This document shows positions 1-12,685 of a DNA stretch of 64,000 nt, piece after piece (position 1 is the first letter of the stretch; every line of letters begins with the position of its first letter). This DNA is from Hemibagrus wyckioides (lineage: Eukaryota > Chordata > Actinopteri > Siluriformes > Bagridae): positions 19,630,928 through 19,694,927 of the forward strand of contig NC_080711.1 in assembly GCF_019097595.1 (NCBI RefSeq), given 5' to 3'. The translations under genes and the position numbers were made by a program. Under the pieces are notes generated by a model, which worked only from the letters and a program-made list of their open reading frames with translations, did not search any database and had not been told where the DNA came from.

Positions 1-24
1 ACCTACAAATTTTTTAGTCTACTT

Positions 25-475
25 ATATACATCAATCAGCCATAACATTATGACCAGGTGACGTGAATAACACTGATGATCTCCTCATCCTGGCACCTGT
101 TAGTGGGTGGGATATATTAGAGGCAGCAAGTGAACATTTTGTCCTCAAAGTTGATGTGTTAGAAGCAGGAAAAATGGGCAAGTGTAGTTTTGAGAGCGAA
201 GGGCCAAATTGCGATGGCTAGACGACTGGATCAGAGCATCTCCAAAACTGCAGCTCTTGTGGGGTGTTCCCGGTCTACAGTGGTCAGTATCTATCAGAAG
301 TGGTCCAAAAAAGGATCAGTGGTGAACCGGCGACAGGGTCATGGGCGGCCAAGTCTCATTGATCCACGTGGGGAGTGAAGGCTGGTCCGTCTGGTCAGAT
401 CCAACAGATTGCTGAAGAAGTTAATGCTGGATCTGATAGAAAGGTGTCAGAATACACAGACTGATTGGTGAATGA
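25..475 (+). mobile_element. Tc1-like non-autonomous element, copy A
   Basis: The left end carries a terminal repeat-like stretch (CATAACATTATGACC at 40-54) followed by the same leader and transposase head seen in copy B at 5685-6234. The right end is reduced to a poor match of the terminal repeat (near 459-475). Nearly all of the transposase, including the DDE catalytic core, is missing, so this copy cannot mobilise itself. It lies in what should be an ankrd50 intron. Assignment to the Tc1/mariner superfamily rests on the transposase head and terminal repeats; the exact ends are approximate. Confidence 0.8.
174..455 (+). pseudogene. Tc1-like transposase N-terminal relic (copy A)
   Basis: The recognisable part is the paired-like helix-turn-helix DNA-binding head: '[20 protein letters not shown]' is encoded from about 213, followed by a basic 'RRQGHGRPS' segment. 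The start at 174 (MGK) is out of frame with this head. A CGA-to-TGA change at 375-377 stops the frame where copy B keeps Arg, which looks like CpG decay. About 19 bases present in copy B are deleted near 407. No catalytic domain remains. It is a dead fossil, not a gene. Confidence 0.82.
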
Positions 476-1859
476 GCTTCATATTAACCACCACTGTGGA
501 GTCTGACATGATAAAGACATTCAGTTCTGAACAAAATGCTGACAAGCGCACATTCCATTTTTTTTGGCATCTGGTACAAAGATTTAAAAAATTCAAATGT
601 AGTGTGAACAAAACTAAACCAGGTATTGTATTAGACTAGTGAGGGAAGAGAAGCTAAGGTAGATTTTAGACTTAATGGAATTAGCCCATGCAGTTGGAAA
701 TTTAAAAGAAAAGAAAAAAAAAACGTACATGAGGTGTTGCGCCAGTAATGCCGCAGTAATCGTTGTGGTCTTATGTCAGGCATGCCAGCGCCCGTTCTTA
801 ATAACAGGTTATCAAATACGCTTTAGTTGTGACTGGCATGGAATAAAAGTGTATTGGCATGAGATTAAGCGCACCAGTGTGTCACAGAGAAGGTGATGTT
901 TTAAGCTACATGGCACTCTCACATTAGGTGAATAAATGTGCAGGTATATGTTGAGCTGCAGACATATTGCTGGCACACGCACACACACACACACGCACAC
1001 ACACCTTTTGAATTCGAGCGTAAATGGAAACAGCAGTGAAGACGATTACTGTATCATCCACACGCGCATGATCGTTGAAGATACACACTGATTTATGAGC
1101 TTTGGCAAATCCCAAACTCCATATGGTCGTGCTGATAAAATTACTTCGACATGAACTGTTGGACTGAAATGGAGCACATTTTGCACGCACACACACACAC
1201 ACACACACTCTCTCTCACACACATGTACAAAGGGCTTTTATTAAAAGGATTTAGTGTTTAAGCCAAGCACAAAACCTGTGGAAAAACAAGTGATTAAGCA
1301 AAGTGTTTGTCTAGCACTGCTGAGCAAATCCCACACACTGCCAGGTTTACGTGAATTACTGTGTGCCACCGTGACTCGCCGGGCTCACGTGAAGAGATTA
1401 AGCGTACATGTTGGTTATGGCATGAGACAAAGTTTAAGAGATGTGGTGTGTGGGTGGGTGTGGGTGTGGGTGTGTGTGGTGTAAACATGATTGCTTGAAG
1501 CATTTACAAAAGTGCCTGTATTTATGATCCATAGCATTTTTATAATATCTCATAGACAGCGCAGTGATGCAAGATGATCCCGCCCACTTGGAGCTTGATT
1601 GACAGCTGGAATAAAACCGACCACATTGTAAAGAAATAAATGTTGGGGAAAATATAGGATATGGGATAAATAAAACATGTGGACGATGAAAGAGGTGTGG
1701 GTGTGTGTGTGTGTGTGTGAGTGAGTGAGAAAGATGTGAAAAATTGCTCTGCAACAGAATTTCTGACAGAGTTTGTGGTTATGTGAGCAAATCTGTCCTG
1801 TTTCACTGCACTTACATCAGCAAGAGTGAAAAAATGAAACATCTCAATACTGTACAGTG

Positions 1860-1904
<45 letters not shown>

Positions 1905-2267
1905 GCTCCTTTGCCTTGTCTTCCTTCTCATCACCCTCTCTCTCAATCTGTTTCTTTCTCAATCATCGCGAAAGTCTTTCTCTGTCTCTTTCTCTCTTTG
2001 TCTGTCGTTCTCAGTCTCTTCTCTCTTCATAAATCTCTCAATATATATTTCTCTTCTTATATTAGATTCTCTCGCTCGCTCTCCTTCCCTTTGTTTTGTT
2101 CTTAGACATGCTTAAACCCAGTTTTATCTCACGGTATCACCTTCAAATACGTGGCATTTTCTACATACTTAAAATGGTTGGCTTCGTTCTGAGAACAAAG
2201 CTAAAACGATCGAAATCTTTTTTTTGATAATTGTTACCATGGTTACAGTGTGAGGATTGATTTAGAA
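476..2267. other. Intronic DNA with dinucleotide repeats, no gene
   Basis: No exon is recognised here. Simple repeats include CA runs at about 978-1004 and 1189-1225, a TG/GGTG-rich run at 1442-1482, TG at 1697-1719, a CT then CA run at 1861-1904, and a CT-rich stretch to about 2100. The small open frames across these runs have Thr-His, Cys-Val or Ser-Leu compositions dictated by the repeats. Confidence 0.7.

Positions 2268-2335
<68 letters not shown>
2268..2335. repeat. 68-bp perfect palindrome (GT-TA-CA)
   Basis: The sequence is (GT)n, then about 26 TA units, then (AC)n, so that positions 2268-2335 equal their own reverse complement. Long (TA)n palindromes readily extrude as cruciforms and are often length-polymorphic. 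This is a simple-sequence structure with no gene. Confidence 0.9.
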
Positions 2336-2336
<1 letters not shown>

Positions 2337-2690
2337 TAAGGATTAAAGCCCACTGTGCTGAAAGCAGCTTAACATCTGTCTGCTACTGGAGACTCCTTTC
2401 AACACGCACGTAGTCAGATTAATCGTTTTAGCAAATTAATCAACACCTTCTGACCAATAAGAGATCAGATCTGGTCCTCTGGTTAGCTGGTGATGTCCGA
2501 ATTCCTGACACGCACTTGTAGATTTGTTTTGAATGATCTCAGCCAATCAGAGGAGCTTTAGGACTCATTAGAGGAGAGTGATTCTTGAACCTTTCGGAAA
2601 CTGATACAATAAAAAGAAGTGGATTTTTTTTTTCTCCTGTCTGTCCACGTATTCGGGTGTAACGGATGCTAGAAAGAGGAGGGAGGAACA

Positions 2691-2738
<48 letters not shown>

Positions 2739-3595
2739 TAATGTTTCTGTTTTCATTCTGGCTCTGATGGCCTTGAGATGGCTTATTGAGAAAAACAAGG
2801 TCCATTTGGGATGCTGCTGCTTCCAAATGCTACCCTGACATCCAAGACTGAGATCCCTTATGGCACACACACACACACACACACACACACAGCGTCTGTC
2901 TATAGTTTGTCATCTGATCACTGTGAGGGTTGAACAGTGCCTGTGTGTAGCACAGAATCTGAGGATCCATTTGCCTAAACAGCAGCAGGTGTGACTGAAC
3001 ACACAACTCCATCTCTCATTCCAATCAGAACAGCAGCTGCTAGCAGTGTGTGTGTGTGTGTGTGTGTGTGCGTGCGTGTGTATATGTGTGTGTGTGTGTG
3101 TAAAAGAGCCAAGATATTTTTTTATTATTAAAAAAATAATAAATTTTATTTTATTATTTTTTATTATTATATTTTTCATTAAGGTCAGAGTAAGGTCTAT
3201 GCCTACGGTGTAAGTGAAACGATTTTAAAATATTGATAATAAAGTTTGCCTTAAAAATATCGGCATATGAAGCATAACATATTTAATTACTAATAGCAAC
3301 TAATAGCAAAAGACAGCTTCTGAGCTGTTTCTCATAACCTTGTGATGATCTGTGAGAACATCCTTCGGTGCATGAACAAAGAGAACAATATTGATGTGAT
3401 GTTTGAAGAAATTGTGGGCTGGACAACTTTTTCATCATTCTTACACCACTCAACTATTTTGTGTTGCTTAAAGAAAAACATATTGTACTTTTATTAGTCA
3501 CAGTTAACGTCAAACGTAGACAACAGTTTTTGTGATCACTTATGTTACAGAGGCTATGCGTCTAATTGAATTCCTGAGATGGAAGACTTTTCTTG
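2336..3595. other. Intronic DNA, dispersed-repeat fragment and microsatellites
   Basis: A fragment of a dispersed repeat with the signature TACTGGAGACTCC starts at 2384 and continues to about 2470. Microsatellites include TG then GA at 2692-2738, CA at 2862-2891 and TG at 3044-3101, followed by an A/T-only patch at 3117-3175. No coding exon is supported. Confidence 0.65.
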
Positions 3596-3769
3596 TGTCC
3601 GAAAACAGCTTTAAGTCTGATACTGGAGACTCCTTCCAGGAAAATCTCCATTCACACATATGATCCTTCAACTCAAGTCGTTTACTTTTTTTTCTTTTCT
3701 TTTTTTTCATTCTCTGTACTACAATGCAACACAAGACTATGTTTTTTTTTTTACGTTAAACGTGACCTT

Positions 3770-4580
3770 GACCCACAGGCTACGCATTCGATTTCACACT
3801 ACACTTGTTTAGCCCTGATTTTTAGTCCCCGAAAGGTTTTGCGAAATCGCAGACGAATGCTAAAAATCGAAGGCAAATTGGGGCTCGGGTGACAATCACG
3901 CAGTGTGAATTACCAAAGACGCGATCTGACAGAGTCGCCAATGCCCGTGAAATATTTGGCATGCTAAATATCTGGATCTGTCGGCCAATCAAAATCCTGC
4001 TGTGTGAAAGGAGTTCTGAGTGAAAAATACCTCGGAGAGAGAGCGAGATGCAGGGCAGTGGGAAGTTCGGGGAGGAGTTATAGACCACAATATCAGCGAG
4101 CATGGCTTCGGTTGGAGCACAATATCATAGTTTAATAGAGTTTATAGGTTTTTAAGGAAAACAATGAGAATAAATAAGCTGTACAATAGCATCAGCATTT
4201 GCTTGACCAGCCGCATCGAGCAGCAGCACATTGCAAAATGATTCATTTGTTCAATTATACAGAACACACAGTCCTTGTTCCCCGCACAGACCATTTGGAT
4301 CAAGAACTTCTTACAGGGTTCCATTTCCAGTCTTGTGCAAGAAATCTGATCTCACATGTGATCTTGCGTTATTTCTTTATCACTTCTCGCGTGCGTCCTA
4401 TTGTGAAACGCAGTTTGAGTTGTCGGCGATTCTTCCCATTGCGAAGTCATGCAGTGTGAAACCTCCTGTCGCCGATCCATCGTGCAGTGTGAACACACCA
4501 GAGACTGAATACTCCCCTAGACAGTCGTGCAATGTGAGCACAACCGTGACCCAATCACTTTGAAAACCGTGCAGTGAACT
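3770..4580. mobile_element. Probable non-autonomous DNA transposon, GC/CpG-richer
   Basis: This block stands out by CpG content and by repeated GCAGTGTGAA-type motifs near 3901, 4451, 4484 and 4526 (the last as GCAATGTGAG), with a related GCTGTGTGAAAGG near 4000. Teleost DNA elements with arrays of this motif are familiar to me, possibly of Harbinger type, but I cannot fix the superfamily or the ends. Several short overlapping frames on both strands show no recognisable domain and are not genes. Confidence 0.5.
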
Positions 4581-5684
4581 CGACATTTTAAAGTTTGGTC
4601 TCCCGTTCCTTTTCAACACCACGAAGTTTGAAGCAAACCTACAGATGGCTCTCGTGGGCGTTCCCCTTTCAACATCCCCCGTGTGGGCTTCATGCCTTCA
4701 GAACAGACCACACCGCACGTAAGCTGATGTCATGTAAAGCCCGGAGCGAGTCGAGCATAATTACAGCTCGGCTCACGTTTGATGATTCAGTAGTACAGTG
4801 AGCGACTGAGGAGGACGAACGTGGTAGGATGAGTCGCGTATTGTCCTCCTCATCTCTGACCATGTGAGTCAGACACGGTGTTTTGGATTCACCTGGCTCA
4901 GTCTGTATGACTGTGTCCTCAGGTGTGTGAAAACAACAGGACTCTTTCATTCCAGACTATTAATATAGAGTTCACTTAACAAGGGCGGTAGTGCGCACAT
5001 CTGGACTTCACATTAGTATGTTTCCAGTTCGTCAGCTCATTAAAACACCGCTGTCTCGTTTTAATAAATTCGTGTTCAAAAACATTACTTTCATAAGGAT
5101 AAGTATCTAGTACTTGTCAGATTTTAGCTTGTATCTCAGCTCTAAGATTAAGGGTTTTACTTAGCCCTTATTATGTAAAGAAAAAAACTTTTATTATGCT
5201 GTTAAAGGAAAACATGCAACGACAGGTCAGTGAGATTTAATAACAGCAAGTATTTTTAAGTGTTTTATTCCTGTCAGTACCACAACATTGATTAGAATCT
5301 GAAGGAATATGAAAAAAATATACTATTTATTCATTTATAGTGCCGTTTAACGTTGGTGAAACATCCATGAAACAAGTTTGCCATTAAGTATGCTATCAAC
5401 ATTACTTCTTAATTACTGAAGAAAACAAAGTTTGGTATCAAGAAACTGGAAACACAGTTGTTTGAGGAAAAAAAAACTTTTTTTTTTATAAAAAGTGCTA
5501 AAACTGGAGAAATGCTAAAGACAAAGAATTTCACCATATCAACTTTATTCGCTTTGTGGCGAATTAGTGATTACTTTAGAAGCAATTATATTAAAATGAC
5601 TGCATTATGGAACTACTGTCAGAGCTGCTGTTATACAGAATTGACCAATCAAACGCAAGAGTTTAGTAGTATAGTGGTGTTAAT
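4581..5684. other. Non-coding intronic DNA
   Basis: No gene is recognised. The stretch at about 5620-5680 (GTCAGAGCTGCTGTTATA, then a 'GACCAATCA' block) resembles part of the dispersed repeat at 30.78-30.93 kb, so Tc1-like copy B seems to sit beside or inside an older repeat. The rest is AT-rich unique sequence. Confidence 0.6.
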
Positions 5685-6234
<550 letters not shown>

Positions 6235-9131
6235 TAGTAGTGTATTTCCTTCACTAACACACCTAATTCCACTCCTTAGTCATTAACACAATTGTGTGTG
6301 GGTTTGAGGTTAGTTTACCAGTCCTGCAGTACACTTTTTTTCTTTGGCTTGTACACACCCATTTGAAGCACCCAAAGGGTGTTTCAGTGTGTTGAGAAGT
6401 GGGAACACACTAGAAGACACGCTAATGCTCACAATACACACCATTTAAAACACACTAACATGCTTAATTCATCCTCAGAAAGCGTGTGTTAACAAAATGC
6501 AGAGATTCGAAATAGGTCTCATGCACACTGAACACAAATTCACCATGCTGTGTTTCAGGCCTGTTAACATTCAGTGGAGATTCCCGAAAAGAATGCACAA
6601 AGGACTATGGGATGGCAAGCACCGAAAACCTGGAAAAAAAAAAGACACATAACACTGAGCAGTTGTTGCTCACTTGCTGTGTTCTGCTTGCAAATGATGC
6701 TCTGTTTTTGCCACATGACTCCAATCTGCATGATAGTAGAGGTCATGTGGCTGAAGGTTTCTCAAACTCTGTGCTCTTGGTGATTTAAAAATAAATTAGC
6801 TGGCTGCAGTGTGTTAAACGATTAACCCAGACCAGTCTGCTGTTTGTGGCTTCACCCATCACGGTAGCTAGATAACAGAAATAAAAAAAAAAACTATTTG
6901 AAATTTACACTCTGATGATGAAAGAGTTCATTTTGAAGCTTCATTCTGTGCCTCTTTAACACACCAGCGCTTTCAAAAATATCTTGCAGATCTCTGTTCA
7001 AGGGGGAAAAAATCATCTCAAATTGCACATTGTGAAAGCTGCTAGCAGATGAATAACAAGAAAGATTCTACAATTTGGACTTATTCTGTCTAATGTCATT
7101 AAATTCCTCAGCGGTTTTAAGTGTTTTGACAGCATAGAGTGGAAAAAGGCTGGACATGTTCAGCATGGATGTGACGAGCATCAGACTGCTTTAAGTGCAA
7201 TTCAGACGCCTCCTGTAAATCCGTGAATTAGCATGGCGCGGTGGATGACTCAAGTGGAAATTGTAGGTCAGCATCTTTGGTTTATGGTATCCCGCTAAGA
7301 ACATAACACACTGCGTCTCTCTGCCTTAGAAGTATCTCAGGATTGAAACTCGAAACTTTGTTGTCTCATAAGATCGGTGCAAATTATACATGGTCATATG
7401 TACTGTATTGTCTCTTTGCAATCCTCCCTTAAACTCTATGAACCCTGTAGCTCATGGAGGACTTCCAAACTAAACATTCAGACAGCATCTTCAAACAGAC
7501 AAGGAAATTGTTACAAACAAGTACACTGGCCAACGTGGAGAGTATGGGCCAGCCATCAAGCATCACCTCCTTTTCTTACCCCTAGAAGGCCTCTTCCTCT
7601 TTCCGGAGACAGACAAACACACAGACCCTCTCTCCCACGAATGGCCAGTGTGTATGTTCGGGTTGAGGTGGAGGTCTAGGTCAATGAGACTGGAAATGGA
7701 TGCAGTCCGATGGGACGTGTCATGGAAAATACCTGACTAATGGCAAAAACAACTGCTAGCAAGACAGTAAACACGGTCCTTCCTACTGAGAATGTTCAAA
7801 ATCCTTTCTGATAGATACATGGATAGTTTCTTACATAGATTGATTGTAGTATTAACATATTTTCTGTACTTTTTAACTAGTAAGTCATAAGCCTTTGCCC
7901 TGCCAAGGCAGTTATTAAAAGTGGTACGCAAAACTCACATGGCAATATATATTCATTTTCAAACAATTTCACAAGCAGCATCTGTGTTTGCAAACTGTAT
8001 TTGTATTTATGTGCTTTAATATTGTTGACATTTTTAAGTCAAGGTACTTGATCACATTTAAAGGTCTCAATTAACCAGATCTAAGGCTAAAATGCTCAGC
8101 TTAAGATCTGCCTTCTTGGCAGAGAATATAACAATTCTGATACTTTATCACACACACGCAATTAATTAAAAACAAAGAATTCCTTTCATTGCTTTCCCAG
8201 CAGCACAATCTGGATAAAGGCTGAGAAATATGCTAGCAGCTTTGTAGGAGTTTGCATGCACTGCTTTTTTTTCCCCAAGCCTGAGCTAGTGTAGGTCCAT
8301 GGGAACAGTAAATAAAATCCATGCGTATATGCCTCAATTGCCCTCAGGCTTCCAGACGTGCTGAGATGTGCTACCACGGGGAAAGTGTTCTCTCCTTTCG
8401 CCTGGCCAGAGATAAAAGTATGGAATTTGCACTTATCAAGAACAAGATGCTTTAGTGTGGTGATTCTGTTCCTGCAAATGGAGATTAATAAACTGCAAGG
8501 TTTATAGTGATAGGTTTTCATTCCTAAATGCATCTTTAGTATGCATAGTAAAACTAGGAACAGTTCAGACTCCTTTGTGTTTCATGGTTTGGTTACAGGA
8601 ACTTCTACAGCTCTTTGGCTGTTTATTTTATTTGAGAAGAAAAAAATTCCATTTATCCCCGCTATATAAATAGACCTTTCATCCTTTAGGGGTGAACTGG
8701 AACCGTGTTTTGTACATTGTGCATGACCATGTTGGCTGCCCTGGAAGGTCTGCTTTTATCAGTGTTGTACTGTTTGTATATATTTGTATGTTTGTGTTTA
8801 AACATGCCTTAATTTGACTTCTGAGTTCCGGGTATACATCTGGGAAATGTTATAATCCAGCTGGTCAGAGGGGTCATTGGGTGTGTTCAAAGTTACAATG
8901 TGATGTTTGAGTATAAAATATAGGTCAGTAATGTTGAATGAATGAACTTCTTAGGGTGTTTCCAAAGATGATTACTATGTTTTATTCCAGCGATCATTCC
9001 AGTAGTTTTTACAAGCTTGTCTCCTGTAGAGCTTGTGCAAGACACTGCATCAGTTTTTTGATAAACTGTGCTCAAGGATACTTATCCCTACAATCAAAAG
9101 ATTACATTTCTTTCTTTCTCTTCTTTTACAG
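6235..9131. other. Intron upstream of the large ankrd50 exon
   Basis: This stretch is mostly non-repetitive and contains no exon I can recognise. In particular there is no P-loop (GPGTGK-like) frame that would encode the ankrd50 N-terminal half. Short frames on both strands (for example 8186-8533 minus) show no domain. The segment at about 7080-7300 has low-repeat, balanced composition and could be a conserved noncoding element. The last 25 bases are a polypyrimidine tract and AG acceptor. Confidence 0.7.
9107..9131 (+). promoter_or_regulatory. Splice acceptor of large ankrd50 exon
   Basis: A run of T and C bases ends in TTTTACAG, with the AG at 9130-9131. The downstream frame then reads [13 protein letters not shown], a point I recognise as an internal exon junction in vertebrate ANKRD50. 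The exon begins with the last two bases of a split Gly codon (phase 1). The ATG at 9068 lies in the intron and opens in frame only by chance. Confidence 0.93.
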
Positions 9132-12100
9132 GTTTCCGCAAAATCAGTCTGGATGACCTGCGCAAAGCTTACATTGTTAAGGATGTTCAGCAATACATCC
9201 TGCACAGGCTAGACCAGGAAGAGGCACTAAGGCAACACCTGACCAAGGAGACCGCAGAAATGCTGAACCAGCTCCATATTAAAAGCAGCGGCTGTTTCTT
9301 GTACCTAGAGCGTGTACTGGATGGCGTGGTCGATAACTTCATCATGCTCCGTGAGATCCGCGACATTCCGGGAACACTAAATGGACTCTACCTGTGGCTC
9401 TGTCAAAGACTTTTTGTCCGAAAACAATTTGCCAAAGTACAACCCATCCTGAACGTCATTCTGGCCACATGCAGGCCTTTGACAGTGAAGGAGCTGTACC
9501 ATGCCGTCTGGACTAAAAACATGACCCTGACCATGGAGGAGTTTCAGAAAAAGATGGACATTCTCTCCAAATTGCTTGTGGATGGGCTCGGAGGTACCAA
9601 GATTCTTTTTCACTACAGTTTTGCTGAGTGGCTACTTGATGTTAAGCACTGCACTCAGAAATACCTTTGCAACGCTGCTGAGGGTCACCGCATGATGGCT
9701 ATGAGCTATACGTGTAGAGCCAAACAGCTTAAACCTCTGGAGGTGCAGGAGTTTGCTTTTCACTTGATCAACTCCAACCTGCAGATTGAACCTTTTAACC
9801 TGGCTCTGTGGATGGTGTGGAATGGCACACCTGCAAAAGACTCCCTTTCTACATCCATTCCCAAAGAGCAGGAGGTCTTGCAGCTTCTGGTCAAAGCTGG
9901 AGCTCACATCAGCAGTGAGGATGATCATGCTTCATGCATTGTTCAGCAAGCACTGGAGCGAGAGGATTCTATCCGCACTTTGCTCGATAACGGTGCCTCA
10001 GTAAACCAAAGTGACTCCAGCGGACGTACTCTACTGGCTAATGCGGCGTACAGCGGCAATCTGGATGTGGTGAATCTCCTCATTTCCAGAGGTGCCAATA
10101 TGGAGCTTGAAGACAACCACGGACAGACACCACTCACACTTGCTGCCAGACAAGGACACACCAAGGTAGTTAACTGTCTGATCGGCTGTGATGCCAATAT
10201 CAACCATACAGATCATGATGGGTGGACAGCTTTAAGGTCGGCAGCTTGGGGTGGTCACTCTGAAGTGGTATCGGCACTCCTCTATGCAGGTGCTAAGGTT
10301 GACTGTGCAGATGCAGACAGCAGAACTGCCCTGAGAGCTGCAGCATGGGGAGGTCATGAGGATATTGTCCTTAACCTTTTACAGCATGGGGCAGAAGTCA
10401 ACAAGGCTGATAATGAAGGAAGGACTGCACTCATTGCGGCAGCGTACATGGGACACAGAGAGATTGTCGAGCACCTGCTGGACCATGGTGCTGAGGTAAA
10501 CCATGAAGATGTCGATGGACGGACAGCTTTGTCTGTTGCAGCCCTCTGTGTCCCTGCTAGCAAAGGCCACGCCTCGGTGGTCAGTCTTCTGATTGACCGT
10601 GGTGCTGAAGTGGACCACTGTGATAAAGACTGCATGACTCCTCTTCTGGTTGCTGCCTATGAAGGGCATGTGGATGTAGTGGATTTGCTTTTAGAAGGAG
10701 GAGCGGATGTTGACCATACAGACAATAACGGAAGAACTCCTTTGCTTGCTGCAGCATCAATGGGACATGCTTCTGTTGTCAATACGTTGCTCTTTTGGGG
10801 TGCAGCCGTAGACAGTATTGATAGTGAAGGAAGGACTGTGCTCAGCATTGCATCTGCTCAAGGGAACGTGGAGGTAGTCAGAACTCTGCTGGACAGAGGC
10901 CTTGATGAAAATCACAGAGATGATGCTGGTTGGACACCTTTACACATGGCAGCATTTGAGGGACATAGGCAGGTGTGTGATGCTCTCATTGAACAAGGTG
11001 CTCGATGCTCAGAGGTGGACAATGATGGACGTATACCCTTGATCCTTGCTGCTCAGGAGGGACATTATGACTGTGTGCACATCCTTCTTGAGAATAAGTC
11101 CTGCAGTGATCAGAGAGGGTATGATGGAAGAAACTCCCTCAGGGTTGCAGCCATGGAAGGACACAGAGATATTGTTGAGCTTTTGCTAAGTCATGGAGCT
11201 GACATAGACTACAAAGATGCTGATGGCCGCCCGACCTTGTACATACTGGCGCTTGAGAATCAGCTAGGCATGGCAGAGTATTTTTTAGAGAATGGAGCAA
11301 ATGTTGAGGCAAGTGATACTGAGGGCAGGACAGCCCTTCATGTTTCCTGTTGGCAAGGCCATGTGGAAATGGTGAGGTTGCTGATTAGCTACCATGCAGA
11401 TGTGAATTCTTGCGACAATGAAAAACGATCTGCTCTTCAGTCTGCCGCGTGGCAAGGTCACACAAAAGTTGTGCAGTTTTTGATTGACAATGGCACTCAT
11501 GTTGATCACACTTGCAATCAGGGAGCCACCGCACTTGGCATTGCTGCTCAAGAAGGTCACATTGATGTAGTACGGATTCTTCTTGAGCATGGTGCAGATC
11601 CAAACCATGCAGACCAGTTTGGTCGTACAGCAATGAGGGTGGCAGCAAAAGGAGGCCACTCAATGATCATCAAGCTTCTAGAGAAATATGGTGCCACTAG
11701 TCTGAATGGTTGCAATCCCTCACCTATACATACTATGGAGCAGAAGACCCCGCTGTCAGTTACAGGAAAGATGCAATCACTTACCATCAAATCCAGTAGT
11801 TCAGGCAGTACAGGAGCTGGAGATGTTCAACCATCAGGTCGAGGTTTATCTAATGGACCAGTTCATGCTTTCAGCTCCCCCTCTGAATCTCCAGACTCCA
11901 CAGTGGACAGACAGAAATCCTCCCTCTCCAATAATTCCCTGAAAAGCTCAAAGAATTCATCACTGAGGACCACTTCATCCACCTCAACAGCTCAGACAGT
12001 GCCCATAGATAGTTTCCATGGACTTAGCTTCACAGAGCAAATACAGCAGCACTCTCTGCCTCGAAGTCGCAGCAGACAGTCTATAGTTTCCCCTACTTCG

Positions 12101-12682
12101 ACCACAAAGTCCATTGGTCCACAGCCTGGTTCTCCTACCAGTGAATTTGACTGGAGTCAAGTCAAACCAGGCCTGAAATCCTCTAAAGGAGGAAAGAGTG
12201 GGAATGGGACAAACTATTGCACAAGAAAGGAAGGATCTGGAGACAAAAAGAAATCTAAAAACAGTGGTTCCCTTCCACATGGTCAGGTTTTGGAATATGA
12301 GATGACTCAATTTGATAAAAGAGTTGCTCTCAACAAGCCAGTGTCCAACTTTGCAGTCAAGGATCCTCATTGCAAGATTGTGCTAGGCGGCTCCAACACT
12401 CTGGACTCTGGCCAATCGCAGGAGCCATATTATATCCAACAGCAGAGTTGTGCTGAAAAGAAGAGAAATGGGATTATGACCAACCCTAACTATCATCTAC
12501 AGGGAAATCAAGTCTATTTAGGGAGAGTCTCAGTACCCAGAACTGTGCACAACAGGAGACATCAGGAAGTTCTTGACAACTACCCATTAGGGGAGTCTGA
12601 ATTAAGCCTTAAACAAGCTCTGAAACTGCAGATTGAAGGATCAGACCCTGGGTTCAACTACAAGAAAGAGACACCATTATAA
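9132..12682 (+). CDS. ankrd50: ANKRD50 C-terminal coding exon (partial gene)
   Basis: The exon encodes about 1183 residues. In order these are a helical segment of about 250 residues continuing the NACHT/STAND-like region ([13 protein letters not shown] near residue 57), about 18 ankyrin repeats (roughly residues 250-860, with GRTALxxAAxxGH signatures and a 5-residue insertion 'CVPAS' in one repeat), and a Ser/Thr-rich tail ending ETPL. Agreement with my memory of vertebrate ANKRD50 is near-continuous, including '[19 protein letters not shown]' and '[15 protein letters not shown]'. ANKRD50 is known to work with the SNX27-retromer-WASH complex in endosome-to-plasma-membrane recycling. E-T-P-L fits a class I PDZ ligand with acid at -3, as SNX27 prefers; that link is inference here. 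The P-loop exons (about 245 residues) are missing from the window. The frame is intact with TAA at 12680-12682. Confidence 0.96.
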
Positions 12683-12685
12683 CTG

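Noticed and set aside
3822..4622. A cluster of short frames on both strands as a small gene
   Set aside because: Frames overlap on opposite strands within a transposon-like block with repeated GCAGTGTGAA words and no domain.
8186..8533. A 115-residue minus-strand frame in the ankrd50 intron
   Set aside because: No recognisable domain, no splice-bounded structure, AT-rich intron context. Conservation data could reopen this.
9068..9131. ATG at 9068 as start of the ankrd50 protein
   Set aside because: The bases before 9132 form a polypyrimidine tract and AG acceptor. The family protein needs an N-terminal P-loop region encoded upstream.
9377..12370. Antisense frames within the ankrd50 exon
   Set aside because: Shadows of a strongly coding exon; no domain or independent promoter.
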